Shown piece after piece: positions 16,878 through 24,125 of a stretch of 24,125 bases of DNA (its first letter is position 1; the number at the start of each line of letters is the position of its first letter). Origin of the DNA: JAIBBG01 sp046304755 (lineage in GTDB: Bacteria; Bacteroidota; Bacteroidia; Flavobacteriales_D; Sanyastnellaceae). The notes beneath the pieces were generated by a model. It was not told the origin of the DNA. It saw only the letters and a list, made by a program, of their open reading frames with translations, and did no database searches. A program made the position numbers and the translations under genes. Location of the stretch: contig JBKCDO010000167.1 of the NCBI GenBank assembly GCA_046304755.1, positions 1-24,125 on the forward strand, in the 5' to 3' direction.

Positions 16878-19709
16878 TTAGGCTGTGGCCTGCTCGTAAA
16901 GTTCCATAGGAGGGCAGGTGCACACAAGGTTGCGGTCTCCGTAAGCATTATCGACGCGACCAACGGATGTCCAGAATTTGTTCTCGCGAAGACCGGCCAT
17001 TGGATAGGCCGCCTGTGAACGAGAATATGCGTGATTCCATTGGTCTGCGGTCAACTCTGCGGCAGTGTGAGGAGCCATCTTCAGCACGTTATCAGCCTTG
17101 TCGGCAAGCCCGGCTTCGATTTGCGCAATCTCCTTGCGTATGCTGATCATGGCATCGCAGAAGCGATCAAGCTCGGCGAGGGGCTCACTTTCTGTTGGCT
17201 CAACCATGACGGTGCCCGCAACAGGGAACGATACAGTTGGCGCATGGAAGCCGTAGTCCATTAAGCGCTTCGCAATATCCTCCACTTCAACACCGGCCTT
17301 TTTGAAGTCACGGCAATCGAGGATCATCTCGTGTGCAACACGGCCATTGTTGCCGGTGTAGAGCACAGGGTAGTGTCCGTCCAAACGGGCCTTCATGTAG
17401 TTTGCATTCAGGATAGCATAGCGCGTTGAATCAGTTACGCCAGCGCCCCCCAACATCTTGATATAGCCATAGGAAATCAAGAGAATCAGCGCGCTGCCAA
17501 ATGGTGCGCTTGACACACCATTGATTGCCTGTGGTCCGCCGGTTTTGATGTGAACGTTGCCCGGCAAGAAAGGAACAAGCTTCTCGTTCACCCCAATCGG
17601 ACCCATACCCGGACCACCACCGCCATGCGGAATGGCGAACGTTTTATGCAAATTCAAGTGACACACATCGGCTCCGATATTACCCGGAGAGGTCAATCCC
17701 ACTTGAGCATTCATATTGGCGCCATCCATATACACAAGGCCGCCATTGTCGTGAACGATGCGCGTAATGTCCTTGATGGCTTCTTCAAACACGCCGTGAG
17801 TACTTGGATATGTCACCATCAGCGCCGCCAAGTTGTCTTTGTGTTGTTGCGCTTTCGCCGCCAAATCCACGACGTCAACGTTACCGTTTTCATCGCACTT
17901 TACAACAACAACCTGCAAACCGGCCATCACGGCTGACGCAGGATTAGTTCCGTGCGCAGAACTTGGAATCAGGCAGATATTACGATGATGATCGCCACGG
18001 TTTTCGTGGTAAGCCATAATCACAAGCAGACCCGCGAGCTCACCTTGAGCGCCTGAATTCGGCTGCAATGACATCCCCTGGAAGCCCGTGCATTTGCACA
18101 AATCATCGTGCAACTCGCTGATGATTTCCGCATAACCCTGTGCTTGATTCGATGGCGCGAACGGGTGAATGTCGGCGAACTCTGTCCATGTCAATGGCAT
18201 CATTTCCGAGGTTGCGTTGAGCTTCATGGTGCATGAACCCAAAGCAATCATTGCGTGGGCCAATGACAAATCTTTATTCTCTAATTTTTTCAGATAACGC
18301 AGCATTTCAGTTTCACTGCGATGGGTGTTAAACACCGGGTGTGTCATGTAAGAAGAAGTGCGCTCAAACCCTTTCAATGCATGACCGTTGCTGTTGGTTG
18401 CTTTACCGCCAAGGAGCGCAATCAACTCCGCAACATCAGCATCACTAGCGAGTTCGTTGATGGAAATACCGACATGACCATCGTTGAAATAACGCAGGTT
18501 GATACCCTTGCTCTCCGCTGATTTGCGAAGGGCTTCGCTATCACTCACCTTGATCTTGAGTGTGTCAAAATAGGCCGTATTGATTTGTGCGTTGCCCAGT
18601 GCGGCAGCCAGTTGATTGGCGCGCTCATGAATGCGGGTTGCGATTTTCTTGATACCGTCCGGACCATGATAGACACCATACGATGAGGCCATCACGGCCA
18701 GCAGCGCCTGTGCTGTGCAAATGTTGCTGGTTGCTTTTTCACGACGAATATGTTGCTCGCGTGTTTGTAGTGACATGCGCAGCGCCATGTTGCCGTGACG
18801 GTCTTTCGATACACCGATGATACGGCCCGGCATGTTGCGCTTGAATTCATCTTTTGCGCAGAAGAACGCAGCGTGCGGCCCACCGAATCCCATCGGCACA
18901 CCGAAACGTTGTGAGTTTCCGAAGCAAATGTCAGCACCCCATTCGCCCGGAGGCGTGATAAGCGTGAGCGATAGGATATCGGCTGCACAGGAGACAAATC
19001 CGCCTACAGCATGCATGCGCTCAGCAAATTGTTTGTAGTCGTTGATTTGACCGCTGTTGTTTGGGTATTGCACCATTCCTCCGATGTAGCTCTGATCGAA
19101 AGATGCAGTAGCGTAATCACCAAATACCAACTCGATTTTCAAATGCTTGGCGCGGCCACGCAATACGTCAACGGTTTGTGGGAACACTTCGTGGTCAACA
19201 AAAAACTTGTTTGCTCCGGCTTGGTCTTTTTCTTTCGACAAACTGTGCAGAAACAAAATCATGGCCTCGGCTGCCGCTGTGCCCTCGTCGAGCAGCGAAG
19301 CGTTGGCGATAGGTAAGCCCGTGAGGTCGCTTACCATGGTTTGGAAGTTGAGCAGCGCTTCCAGACGGCCTTGAGCAATTTCCGCTTGATATGGCGTGTA
19401 AGCCGTGTACCAACCCGGATTCTCCAATACGTTGCGCAGAATAACCGATGGAACGATGGTCGGGTGATAACCCAAGCCCATGTAGCTCTTGAACACTTTA
19501 TTCTTCGAAGCCTTTTCGCGCATGAGGGCTAGAAACTCATGTTCAGCCAATCCACTGCCAATGGCGAGTGGGTTTTGATTGCGAATGATGGCGGGCACGG
19601 TTTCGTCGATGAGTTGATCAACAGATGAAACGCCAATGGTCTTTAACATGGAGCTCACTTCGTGCGGACGAGGTCCGATGTGGCGTTGCGCAAAGGTGGT
19701 ACTTGACAT
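16878..19709 (-). CDS. gcvP: Glycine dehydrogenase (decarboxylating), glycine cleavage system P-protein, single-chain form
   Basis: This is the PLP-dependent P-protein of the glycine cleavage system. It decarboxylates glycine and passes the aminomethyl group to the lipoyl arm of H-protein in the cytoplasm. The 943-residue length fits the fused homodimeric form, with both halves in one chain. The N-terminus carries the usual FAQRHIGP. The PLP-binding lysine is K689 in LNLHKTF, followed by the glycine-rich PHGGGGPGMGPIGV. SCTMKLNA and SAHGTNPASA are also present. The ATG at 19709 fits the conserved N-terminus exactly. No gcvT, gcvH or lpd lies in the window, so the system's genes are scattered, as is common in this phylum. 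It diverges from msrC across a 169-bp spacer that holds two promoter candidates. No terminator follows before the lamin-tail gene. Confidence 0.98.
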   Translation of the reverse strand: MSSTTFAQRHIGPRPHEVSSMLKTIGVSSVDQLIDETVPAIIRNQNPLAIGSGLAEHEFLALMREKASKNKVFKSYMGLGYHPTIVPSVILRNVLENPGWYTAYTPYQAEIAQGRLEALLNFQTMVSDLTGLPIANASLLDEGTAAAEAMILFLHSLSKEKDQAGANKFFVDHEVFPQTVDVLRGRAKHLKIELVFGDYATASFDQSYIGGMVQYPNNSGQINDYKQFAERMHAVGGFVSCAADILSLTLITPPGEWGADICFGNSQRFGVPMGFGGPHAAFFCAKDEFKRNMPGRIIGVSKDRHGNMALRMSLQTREQHIRREKATSNICTAQALLAVMASSYGVYHGPDGIKKIATRIHERANQLAAALGNAQINTAYFDTLKIKVSDSEALRKSAESKGINLRYFNDGHVGISINELASDADVAELIALLGGKATNSNGHALKGFERTSSYMTHPVFNTHRSETEMLRYLKKLENKDLSLAHAMIALGSCTMKLNATSEMMPLTWTEFADIHPFAPSNQAQGYAEIISELHDDLCKCTGFQGMSLQPNSGAQGELAGLLVIMAYHENRGDHHRNICLIPSSAHGTNPASAVMAGLQVVVVKCDENGNVDVVDLAAKAQQHKDNLAALMVTYPSTHGVFEEAIKDITRIVHDNGGLVYMDGANMNAQVGLTSPGNIGADVCHLNLHKTFAIPHGGGGPGMGPIGVNEKLVPFLPGNVHIKTGGPQAINGVSSAPFGSALILLISYGYIKMLGGAGVTDSTRYAILNANYMKARLDGHYPVLYTGNNGRVAHEMILDCRDFKKAGVEVEDIAKRLMDYGFHAPTVSFPVAGTVMVEPTESEPLAELDRFCDAMISIRKEIAQIEAGLADKADNVLKMAPHTAAELTADQWNHAYSRSQAAYPMAGLRENKFWTSVGRVDNAYGDRNLVCTCPPMELYEQATA

Positions 19710-19773
19710 TGTTTTAGGTTTTGCGCCGATAATCGCTTACCGGCGATTGAAATTATGATTGAATTTCGGTTTA

Positions 19774-19781
19774 CAAATTTA
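19774..19781 (-). promoter_or_regulatory. Second candidate -7 element for gcvP
   Basis: The minus strand reads TAAATTTG, which fits TAnnTTTG, 64 bp upstream of the gcvP ATG. There is no TTG at the expected -33 distance, so it is weaker than the element at 19810. Confidence 0.3.
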
Positions 19782-19809
19782 CCTCTCGGTAGTTCTTGCA
19801 GGAACGGTT

Positions 19810-19837
19810 CAAATATAGCGGTGAGGCTGTCGAACAA
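19810..19837 (-). promoter_or_regulatory. gcvP: Candidate Bacteroidota promoter for gcvP (-33 TTG, 17-nt spacer, -7 TATATTTG)
   Basis: On the minus strand TTG (19835-19837) and a perfect TATATTTG (19810-19817) are separated by 17 nt, within the range described for Bacteroidota primary sigma promoters. The predicted transcript would start near 19803 and carry a leader of about 90 nt before the gcvP ATG. No matching element faces msrC in the same spacer. Confidence 0.55.
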
Positions 19838-19878
19838 ACAACGTTCGCAGGTGATAGTTGTCCCATTAAATTCGCACC

Positions 19879-20370
19879 ATGGCAGAAACCCTGGTTTTCA
19901 ATCGCGAATCCTCACGCGCTGAGCGCTACGAAGCGCTCACGCAGCAAGTGAAGGCGCTCTTTGCGGGTGAAACGGATTTCATTGCCAATGCGGCGAATAT
20001 GGCAGCGCTTATCCGTGAGGCTTTTGGTTTTCATTGGGTGGGTTTTTACCTTGTAAAAGGGGAAGAACTTGTGCTTGGGCCTTTCCAAGGGCCCATTGCC
20101 TGCACGCGCATTGCCCGCGGTAAGGGCGTTTGTGGAGCAGCATGGCAACGCAATGAGCCGTTGCTCGTACCCAACGTAGAGGAGTTTCCGGGGCACATTG
20201 CGTGCAGCGCATTGTCGAAATCGGAACTTGTACTGCCCGTGCGCAATACGCATGGCGATGTCATGGCGGTATTGGATATCGATAGTGCCGACCTGAATGA
20301 TTTCACTCACGACGACGTTGATTATCTCGGCGCTTGGGTTCGATTACTGGAGGAGGCTTCGCATGCTTAA
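19879..20370 (+). CDS. msrC: Free methionine-(R)-sulfoxide reductase (GAF-domain fRMsr)
   Basis: It reduces the free amino acid methionine-(R)-sulfoxide to methionine, using cysteine chemistry recycled by thioredoxin, in the cytoplasm. The 163-residue protein is one GAF domain of the usual family length. It has the family signatures HWVGFYLV (about 52-59), GPFQGPIACTRI (67-78), GKGVCGAAW (81-89) and HIACSALSKSELVLPV (106-121). The three redox cysteines are C75, C85 and C109; their spacing (10 and 24) equals that of C84, C94 and C118 in the Escherichia coli enzyme. This argues against a pure signalling GAF protein. The ATG at 19879 precedes the conserved N-terminal helix. It is the first gene of a two-gene unit: its stop overlaps the start of the lipoprotein gene by 8 bp. 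Confidence 0.95.
   Translation: MAETLVFNRESSRAERYEALTQQVKALFAGETDFIANAANMAALIREAFGFHWVGFYLVKGEELVLGPFQGPIACTRIARGKGVCGAAWQRNEPLLVPNVEEFPGHIACSALSKSELVLPVRNTHGDVMAVLDIDSADLNDFTHDDVDYLGAWVRLLEEASHA
20351..20356 (+). promoter_or_regulatory. Full Shine-Dalgarno AGGAGG for the lipoprotein gene
   Basis: AGGAGG lies 6 nt before the ATG at 20363, inside the last codons of msrC. It decides the start: the frame is open from 20297, but only this ATG has a ribosome-binding site and gives an immediate lipoprotein signal. Strong sites like this are uncommon in Bacteroidota, where many genes lack a clear Shine-Dalgarno sequence. Confidence 0.7.
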
Positions 20371-21934
20371 TAAGAACCACTTGTGGGTTACTGTTTGTTG
20401 TGCACTGTTGGCCGGCTGCGCTCAGGTGCGCTCGGTTTCAGGTGGAACGAAGGACACGCTGCCGCCGCGGGTATTGGACGTAAATCCGGATTCACTTTCG
20501 GTGTGGTTTGATCAATCGTCTTTTCAAGTCACCTTTGATGAGTACATCCAGCTGCGCAATGTGCAACAAGAGCTGTTGGTATCGCCGCCTTTGAGCAAGG
20601 CTCCGCGCGTGCAGTTGAAGCAGCGTTCGATGGTGGTGAGTTGGGATGACACACTGAGAGCGAATACGACGTATACGTTTCAGTTTGGTAATGCAATCAG
20701 TGATTTGAATGAAGGCAACGCGCTGCCTGATTTTGCCTATGTGTTTAGTACAGGCGCAGAAGTTGATTCGCTGCGCTGCAGGGGCAGCGTGAAGGACGCC
20801 CTTCTGGATGCGCCCGCCGTGAAAATGAAAGTGCTGCTTTACGATTCTGCAGCGACATTTTGGAACAAAGAGGCACGTCCGGTGTATTCCACGCGCACCG
20901 ATGACGCAGGAAAGTTTGAGCTGCGCTATTTGCGTCCGGGACATTACACGCTTTGTTGTTTGAGTGATGAAAACGGCAATTATCACTGGGATTCCGGTGA
21001 GGCAGTTGTTTGGAAGGATAGTGTTCTAGTCGATGCGCAGAGTGATTCTTTGACGCATCGTTTGTTGCTCAGCGTTCCAAACGATTCAATCCCGGTTATC
21101 AAAGAGTACCGCATAGACTCGCTTGGTGGTTTCAGCTGTTATGTTGCGCCTCATCAATTGCCGGTCACCGCTCGCTCGTTAGATGAAATGGCGGTATGTC
21201 AATGGATGCGCGGTGACACGCTCTATGTGTCTCCTTCTTCCCCTCAAACCGGGAAGCTGCGCTACGAGGTTGATTTGCGCGGTCTCAAACGGGATACGGT
21301 GGAGGTAAATGCGCTGGGTGCTGAACGTACTTTTCTGCGGATGAAATTTACCGGCGATACGAAACAACGCCTGACCGACGCGCTTGTGCTTGAGGCAGAC
21401 GGTGTTATTGACCGCCTCGATTCAACGCGTATTCAGGTCTATGCCGACAGCGCAAGCATACCGTTTTCTATAAGCCAATCGCATCCTGACAGGTTGGAGA
21501 TACGCCATGAGCGGAAGCCGGGCAAAACCTACGAGTGCATTGCGATGCCTGGAGCGCTTACCGACATTTACGGCAAAACCAACGACACGCTGCGCGTGAA
21601 GTTTTCCATTTACGAGGCGAAAGATTTGGGCGCTGTGCGTGTGAAACTACCACCAATGAAGGGAGCAGGAGTGCTTACGTTAAAGGATCGCTCGAATCGC
21701 GTGGTTTGGAGTTCTTCAGCGTTGAATACCGCAGAGCTGTTCATTCCGTCGTTAATTCCGGGAGAATACAGTGCCGTAATTACAGAGGACGTCAATGGTA
21801 ACGGTCGGGTTGACCCACTAGTCATCCAACCATTTTCACCCACAGAGGTCAATCATGTGTATTCCGGGAAAATTTCTGTGCGCGCCAATTGGGATGTTAC
21901 GCTGGATTGGCCGGCGTGGGATAGTCCGCGTTAA
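20363..21934 (+). CDS. Exported lipoprotein with SbsA-type bacterial Ig-like domain
   Basis: This 523-residue protein starts with a lipoprotein signal peptide: MLNKNH, a hydrophobic stretch, then the lipobox ALLAGC with lipidated Cys at residue 19. The mature protein begins AQVRSVSGGTKDTLPPRV. This is the typical opening of the Bacteroidota Ig-like (Big_5/SbsA) lipoprotein family, with the Ig-like fold at about 30-135 (VTFDEYIQL, NTTYTFQFGNAI). A segment resembling a carboxypeptidase regulatory fold follows near 175-215 (FELRYLRPGHYTL, DENGNYHWDSGE). The C-terminal part has another beta-rich stretch (GEYSAVITEDVNGNGRVDP). The family is widespread in the phylum with no settled function; the location is a periplasmic or outer-membrane leaflet. 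It is translationally coupled to msrC by an 8-bp overlap, and its stop is shared with the convergent TPR gene. Confidence 0.88.
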   Translation: MLNKNHLWVTVCCALLAGCAQVRSVSGGTKDTLPPRVLDVNPDSLSVWFDQSSFQVTFDEYIQLRNVQQELLVSPPLSKAPRVQLKQRSMVVSWDDTLRANTTYTFQFGNAISDLNEGNALPDFAYVFSTGAEVDSLRCRGSVKDALLDAPAVKMKVLLYDSAATFWNKEARPVYSTRTDDAGKFELRYLRPGHYTLCCLSDENGNYHWDSGEAVVWKDSVLVDAQSDSLTHRLLLSVPNDSIPVIKEYRIDSLGGFSCYVAPHQLPVTARSLDEMAVCQWMRGDTLYVSPSSPQTGKLRYEVDLRGLKRDTVEVNALGAERTFLRMKFTGDTKQRLTDALVLEADGVIDRLDSTRIQVYADSASIPFSISQSHPDRLEIRHERKPGKTYECIAMPGALTDIYGKTNDTLRVKFSIYEAKDLGAVRVKLPPMKGAGVLTLKDRSNRVVWSSSALNTAELFIPSLIPGEYSAVITEDVNGNGRVDPLVIQPFSPTEVNHVYSGKISVRANWDVTLDWPAWDSPR

Positions 21935-22788
21935 AACTGGAAGTAGGTGCGCTTTTTATTTTTAAGCTTTCCTTTCTCGGCGCAAACCCGTTTGTGGTTT
22001 TGCTGTGCGTCGCGGTCACCCATTCCGGCACTGTCGCTCCAATCGGTGCAGGCTCCGTCCAGATCGTGCAGGTAGTAGAGCGTTTCACCGCGGTAGTAGA
22101 GTACTTCAGAAAGGAAGTCAACATTCTCAAGACGCAATTCGGAGAGCATTTCAAGGGCGTTGTCATATTGGCCCATACCGATAAGAATAACGGCCATGTT
22201 GAGTTTGGCGCGTTGCAACTTCGAGTTATAATGCAGGGCGCTTTGAAAATCCTCCAGCGCAAGGTTCATCTTCTTGAGTTCAGCCATGTTGGCCGCACGC
22301 AAGTAATAGGCATCGGCGTAAGTAGAGTCGATGGCTAGCGCCTCATCGAGGTAGCGGAGGCTCGACTTGTTTTCCATATTCATGTATTCCACGGAAGCAA
22401 GCCAGTAATAGGGCCGCGCGTCATCGGGATTGTATTCCAGATAGTGCATGAGGTCGATGCGTGCCGATTCATACATCATGAGTGAAGTTTTGCATATACC
22501 GCGGTGCAGGTAGAGTTCATCGCCATTGTAGCCTCCCAGTTTTGCGCGGTCATAATCATCAAGCGCTTCGGTGAAATGTCCCAGTTTGTGATGAATGTTG
22601 GCTCGCAGGAAAAGGGCATCGGCAGATCGATCCACGGAAATAGCCACACCAATGGCGGTCAGCGCCTCATCGTATCGACCGGCGTTGTAATGAGTCTGTG
22701 CCGTTTCCAACGGCGATTGTGCATCACAGCGTAAAGCGGCGAACAATGAAAGCGCACATAGGAGCAGAATGGATTTCATGACGGACAT
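21931..22788 (-). CDS. Exported tetratricopeptide repeat (TPR) protein
   Basis: This 285-residue protein has an N-terminal signal peptide (MKSILLLCALSLFAALRCDA when read from the Met at residue 4). It therefore probably sits in the periplasm or at the outer membrane. About six TPR units span residues 25-245, for example AQTHYNAGRYDEALTAIGVA, ANIHHKLGHFTEALDDYDRA and AKLNMAVILIGMGQYDNALE. The tail is basic (KGKLKNKKRT). TPR proteins act as protein-binding scaffolds; no partner can be named from this sequence. Two ATG starts are possible, at 22788 and 22779. The first is listed, but the second gives a more standard signal peptide. Its stop overlaps that of the lipoprotein gene on the other strand. 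Upstream lies the terminator of the transglycosylase gene, so it needs its own promoter, which I could not recognise. Confidence 0.88.
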   Translation of the reverse strand: MSVMKSILLLCALSLFAALRCDAQSPLETAQTHYNAGRYDEALTAIGVAISVDRSADALFLRANIHHKLGHFTEALDDYDRAKLGGYNGDELYLHRGICKTSLMMYESARIDLMHYLEYNPDDARPYYWLASVEYMNMENKSSLRYLDEALAIDSTYADAYYLRAANMAELKKMNLALEDFQSALHYNSKLQRAKLNMAVILIGMGQYDNALEMLSELRLENVDFLSEVLYYRGETLYYLHDLDGACTDWSDSAGMGDRDAQQNHKRVCAEKGKLKNKKRTYFQF

Positions 22789-22818
22789 TATACGGGCCTG
22801 CGCACAAAAGGGTTCAAT

Positions 22819-22846
22819 AAAAAAGCCGCTACTGGAGCGGCTCTTT
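22819..22846 (-). terminator. Intrinsic terminator after the lytic transglycosylase gene
   Basis: On the minus strand AGCCGCT (22836-22842) and AGCGGCT (22824-22830) form a 7-bp stem with a CCAGT loop, followed by a run of T (22819-22824). It starts about 10 bp after the stop at 22852 and separates this gene from the TPR gene. Confidence 0.87.
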
Positions 22847-22851
22847 TACAA

Positions 22852-24125
22852 TCAGATTTGCTTGATTTTTATTTTTTGTCCAACAGCGAGTTTGTTTTCT
22901 TTCAAACCCTTGTTGAGTGTTTTGATGTCATTCACAGTTACCCCTTTTGCCGAGGCGATTTTCGTAAGCGTATCCCCTTTTTGCACTGTGTAATACTTGA
23001 ACTTCGGTTCACCTGTTTTGGCGGTTGCGGCTGTCTTTTCTGAAGTCGCAGCTGTAGTTTCGGATGATTCGCGGTAGTTTTCCTCTTCTCCGGACTCTTT
23101 GGTTTCAGTGGCTACAGGAGCTTCTTCCTGTGTGGTCGTGACAGGCTTTTTCTCTTCGTAAATAACCTTTTTGGTTTTCGACTGAACCTTCAATGTTTGT
23201 CCGGGCACGATGCGAGACGATTTGATTTTATTCCATTTTCTCAGGTCGGCGAGCGACACGTTGTACTTATCAGCAATTGAACCCAGCGACTCCCCTTTTT
23301 TCACCTTGTGTGATTTCCAGGTTGTTTCCCAAACCACCTTTCCCTCTGTTCCTTCCTGAACGGTGTTGGAGGTGCTGGCCACTAATTCAGGTTCGTAGCG
23401 TTTGATTTCACTTTGGGCATAAACGACATCTTCATTGGCCATGTACAAGCCGATTTTCGAGACGGGTAAAATGAGGTAATGCTTTTGACCATTCTCCGGA
23501 ATCTCTTTCAGCTTGTAAGTGCCATTGAGAAAAGCAATGTCTTCAACGGGCATATCGATAACCTGGGCCAATGCTTTGAAATCAACGCGTTTTGAAACAC
23601 CAACGGTATCTGTTTCGAAGAAGGTAATCAGTGGTTTTTTCGGGTAGATATTGTATTCCGAGGCGTAGTTCATCACGTAATTCACGGCGATGAATGCCGG
23701 CACGTAGCCTTGTGTTTCTTTGGGAAGAAATGCCTTAATGGCCCAGAAGTCTTTTTTGCCTCCGGAGCGGCGAATGGCTTTGTTTACGTTACCCGGTCCG
23801 CTGTTGTAAGCAGCCAGAGCAAGCTCCCAATTACCGAATGTTTTGTAAAGCGATTTCAAGTATCGACAAGCGGCGTCGGTTGATTTGTATGGATCGAAGC
23901 GTTCGTCCTGGTAACTGGAAACATCCAGGCCGTACATTTTACCGGTACCCACCATGAATTGCCACAGACCGCCGGCTCCTGCGCGTGAAATAGCCACGGG
24001 GTTGAGTGCGGACTCCACGATGGAGAGGTATTTCATTTCCAGCGGGATGTCGTACTTCGCTAAGTACTCTTCCACCATCGGGAAATAAAGCTCCGACATG
24101 CCCAATACTTTGGTTGAAATATCAC
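22852..24125 (-). CDS. Membrane-bound lytic murein transglycosylase, MltD-like, with two LysM domains (N-terminus cut by window edge)
   Basis: It cleaves the MurNAc-GlcNAc bond of peptidoglycan, forming 1,6-anhydro ends, in the periplasm. The frame is open through the right edge; codons before 24105 read DISTKVLGMSELYFP, which matches the family, so the TTG at 24105 is not the start and the signal peptide lies outside the window. Numbering from that TTG, the catalytic glutamate is E31 in YLSIVESALNP. Next come AGAGGLWQFM and LALAAYNSGPGNVNKAIRRSG, the usual SLT motifs. A Lys/Thr/Glu-rich linker (about 309-369) separates LysM 1 (about 263-308, SHKVKKGESLGSIADKYNVS) from LysM 2 (370-417, KYYTVQKGDTLTKIASAKGV). 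The LysM domains bind peptidoglycan glycan. The C-terminus is complete. A terminator follows directly. Confidence 0.95.
   Translation of the reverse strand, partial: DISTKVLGMSELYFPMVEEYLAKYDIPLEMKYLSIVESALNPVAISRAGAGGLWQFMVGTGKMYGLDVSSYQDERFDPYKSTDAACRYLKSLYKTFGNWELALAAYNSGPGNVNKAIRRSGGKKDFWAIKAFLPKETQGYVPAFIAVNYVMNYASEYNIYPKKPLITFFETDTVGVSKRVDFKALAQVIDMPVEDIAFLNGTYKLKEIPENGQKHYLILPVSKIGLYMANEDVVYAQSEIKRYEPELVASTSNTVQEGTEGKVVWETTWKSHKVKKGESLGSIADKYNVSLADLRKWNKIKSSRIVPGQTLKVQSKTKKVIYEEKKPVTTTQEEAPVATETKESGEEENYRESSETTAATSEKTAATAKTGEPKFKYYTVQKGDTLTKIASAKGVTVNDIKTLNKGLKENKLAVGQKIKIKQI

Noticed and set aside
20297..20362. Upstream ATG start giving the lipoprotein 22 more residues
   Set aside because: It would overlap msrC by 74 bp and bury the lipobox signal; the ATG at 20363 has a full AGGAGG at the right distance.
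19879..20370. GAF protein as a signal-transduction sensor
   Set aside because: The three redox cysteines and their spacing fit free methionine sulfoxide reductase, and there is no output domain.
20492..20986. Open frame of 164 codons on the minus strand inside the lipoprotein gene
   Set aside because: It is rich in His, Arg and Cys as expected from an antisense shadow, and the plus-strand lipoprotein is well supported.
24103..24105. TTG at 24105 as start of the transglycosylase
   Set aside because: Upstream codons continue the conserved family sequence to the window edge, so the true start and signal peptide lie outside.

Overview
The window looks like chromosomal DNA of a Bacteroidota bacterium, probably a flavobacterial or cryomorph-type lineage; that finer placement is inference. 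The reasons are three proteins with C-terminal sorting domains of the type IX secretion system (T9SS), one protein with a divergent copy of such a domain, and promoter-like TAnnTTTG elements. Ten protein-coding genes fill almost all of it. I see no tRNA, rRNA, CRISPR array, insertion sequence or phage gene.

Layout, left to right. Positions 1-1117 (-) hold the N-terminal 372 codons of radA. Positions 1185-6439 (-) hold, in transcription order, an ECF sigma factor, an overlapping membrane protein that resembles an anti-sigma factor but ends in a PKD domain and a T9SS type B-like domain, and a 1206-residue T9SS type B surface protein that closes with a strong terminator. Positions 6517-13227 (-) encode a 2236-residue T9SS type B protein built of Ig-like modules. 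Positions 13521-16775 (-) encode a 1084-residue T9SS type A protein with two lamin-tail domains, a Calx-beta domain and an OB-like region, followed by a UUCG-loop terminator. Positions 16878-19709 (-) are gcvP. After a 169-bp divergent spacer, positions 19879-21934 (+) hold a free methionine-(R)-sulfoxide reductase overlapping an Ig-like lipoprotein gene. Positions 21931-22788 (-) encode an exported TPR protein, converging on the lipoprotein gene. Positions 22852-24125 (-) encode a lytic transglycosylase with two LysM domains, cut by the right edge.

How they fit together. Housekeeping genes (radA, gcvP, msrC and the transglycosylase) flank a surface-protein block of about 15.5 kb. The three exported proteins are probably adhesin-like or structural; no catalytic domain is visible in any of them. 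The most interesting unit is the sigma/membrane-protein pair inside this block. Its membrane partner carries the same kind of C-terminal module that routes cargo through T9SS, but has no signal peptide. This suggests, as inference, a sensor that ties the state of surface-protein export to transcription.
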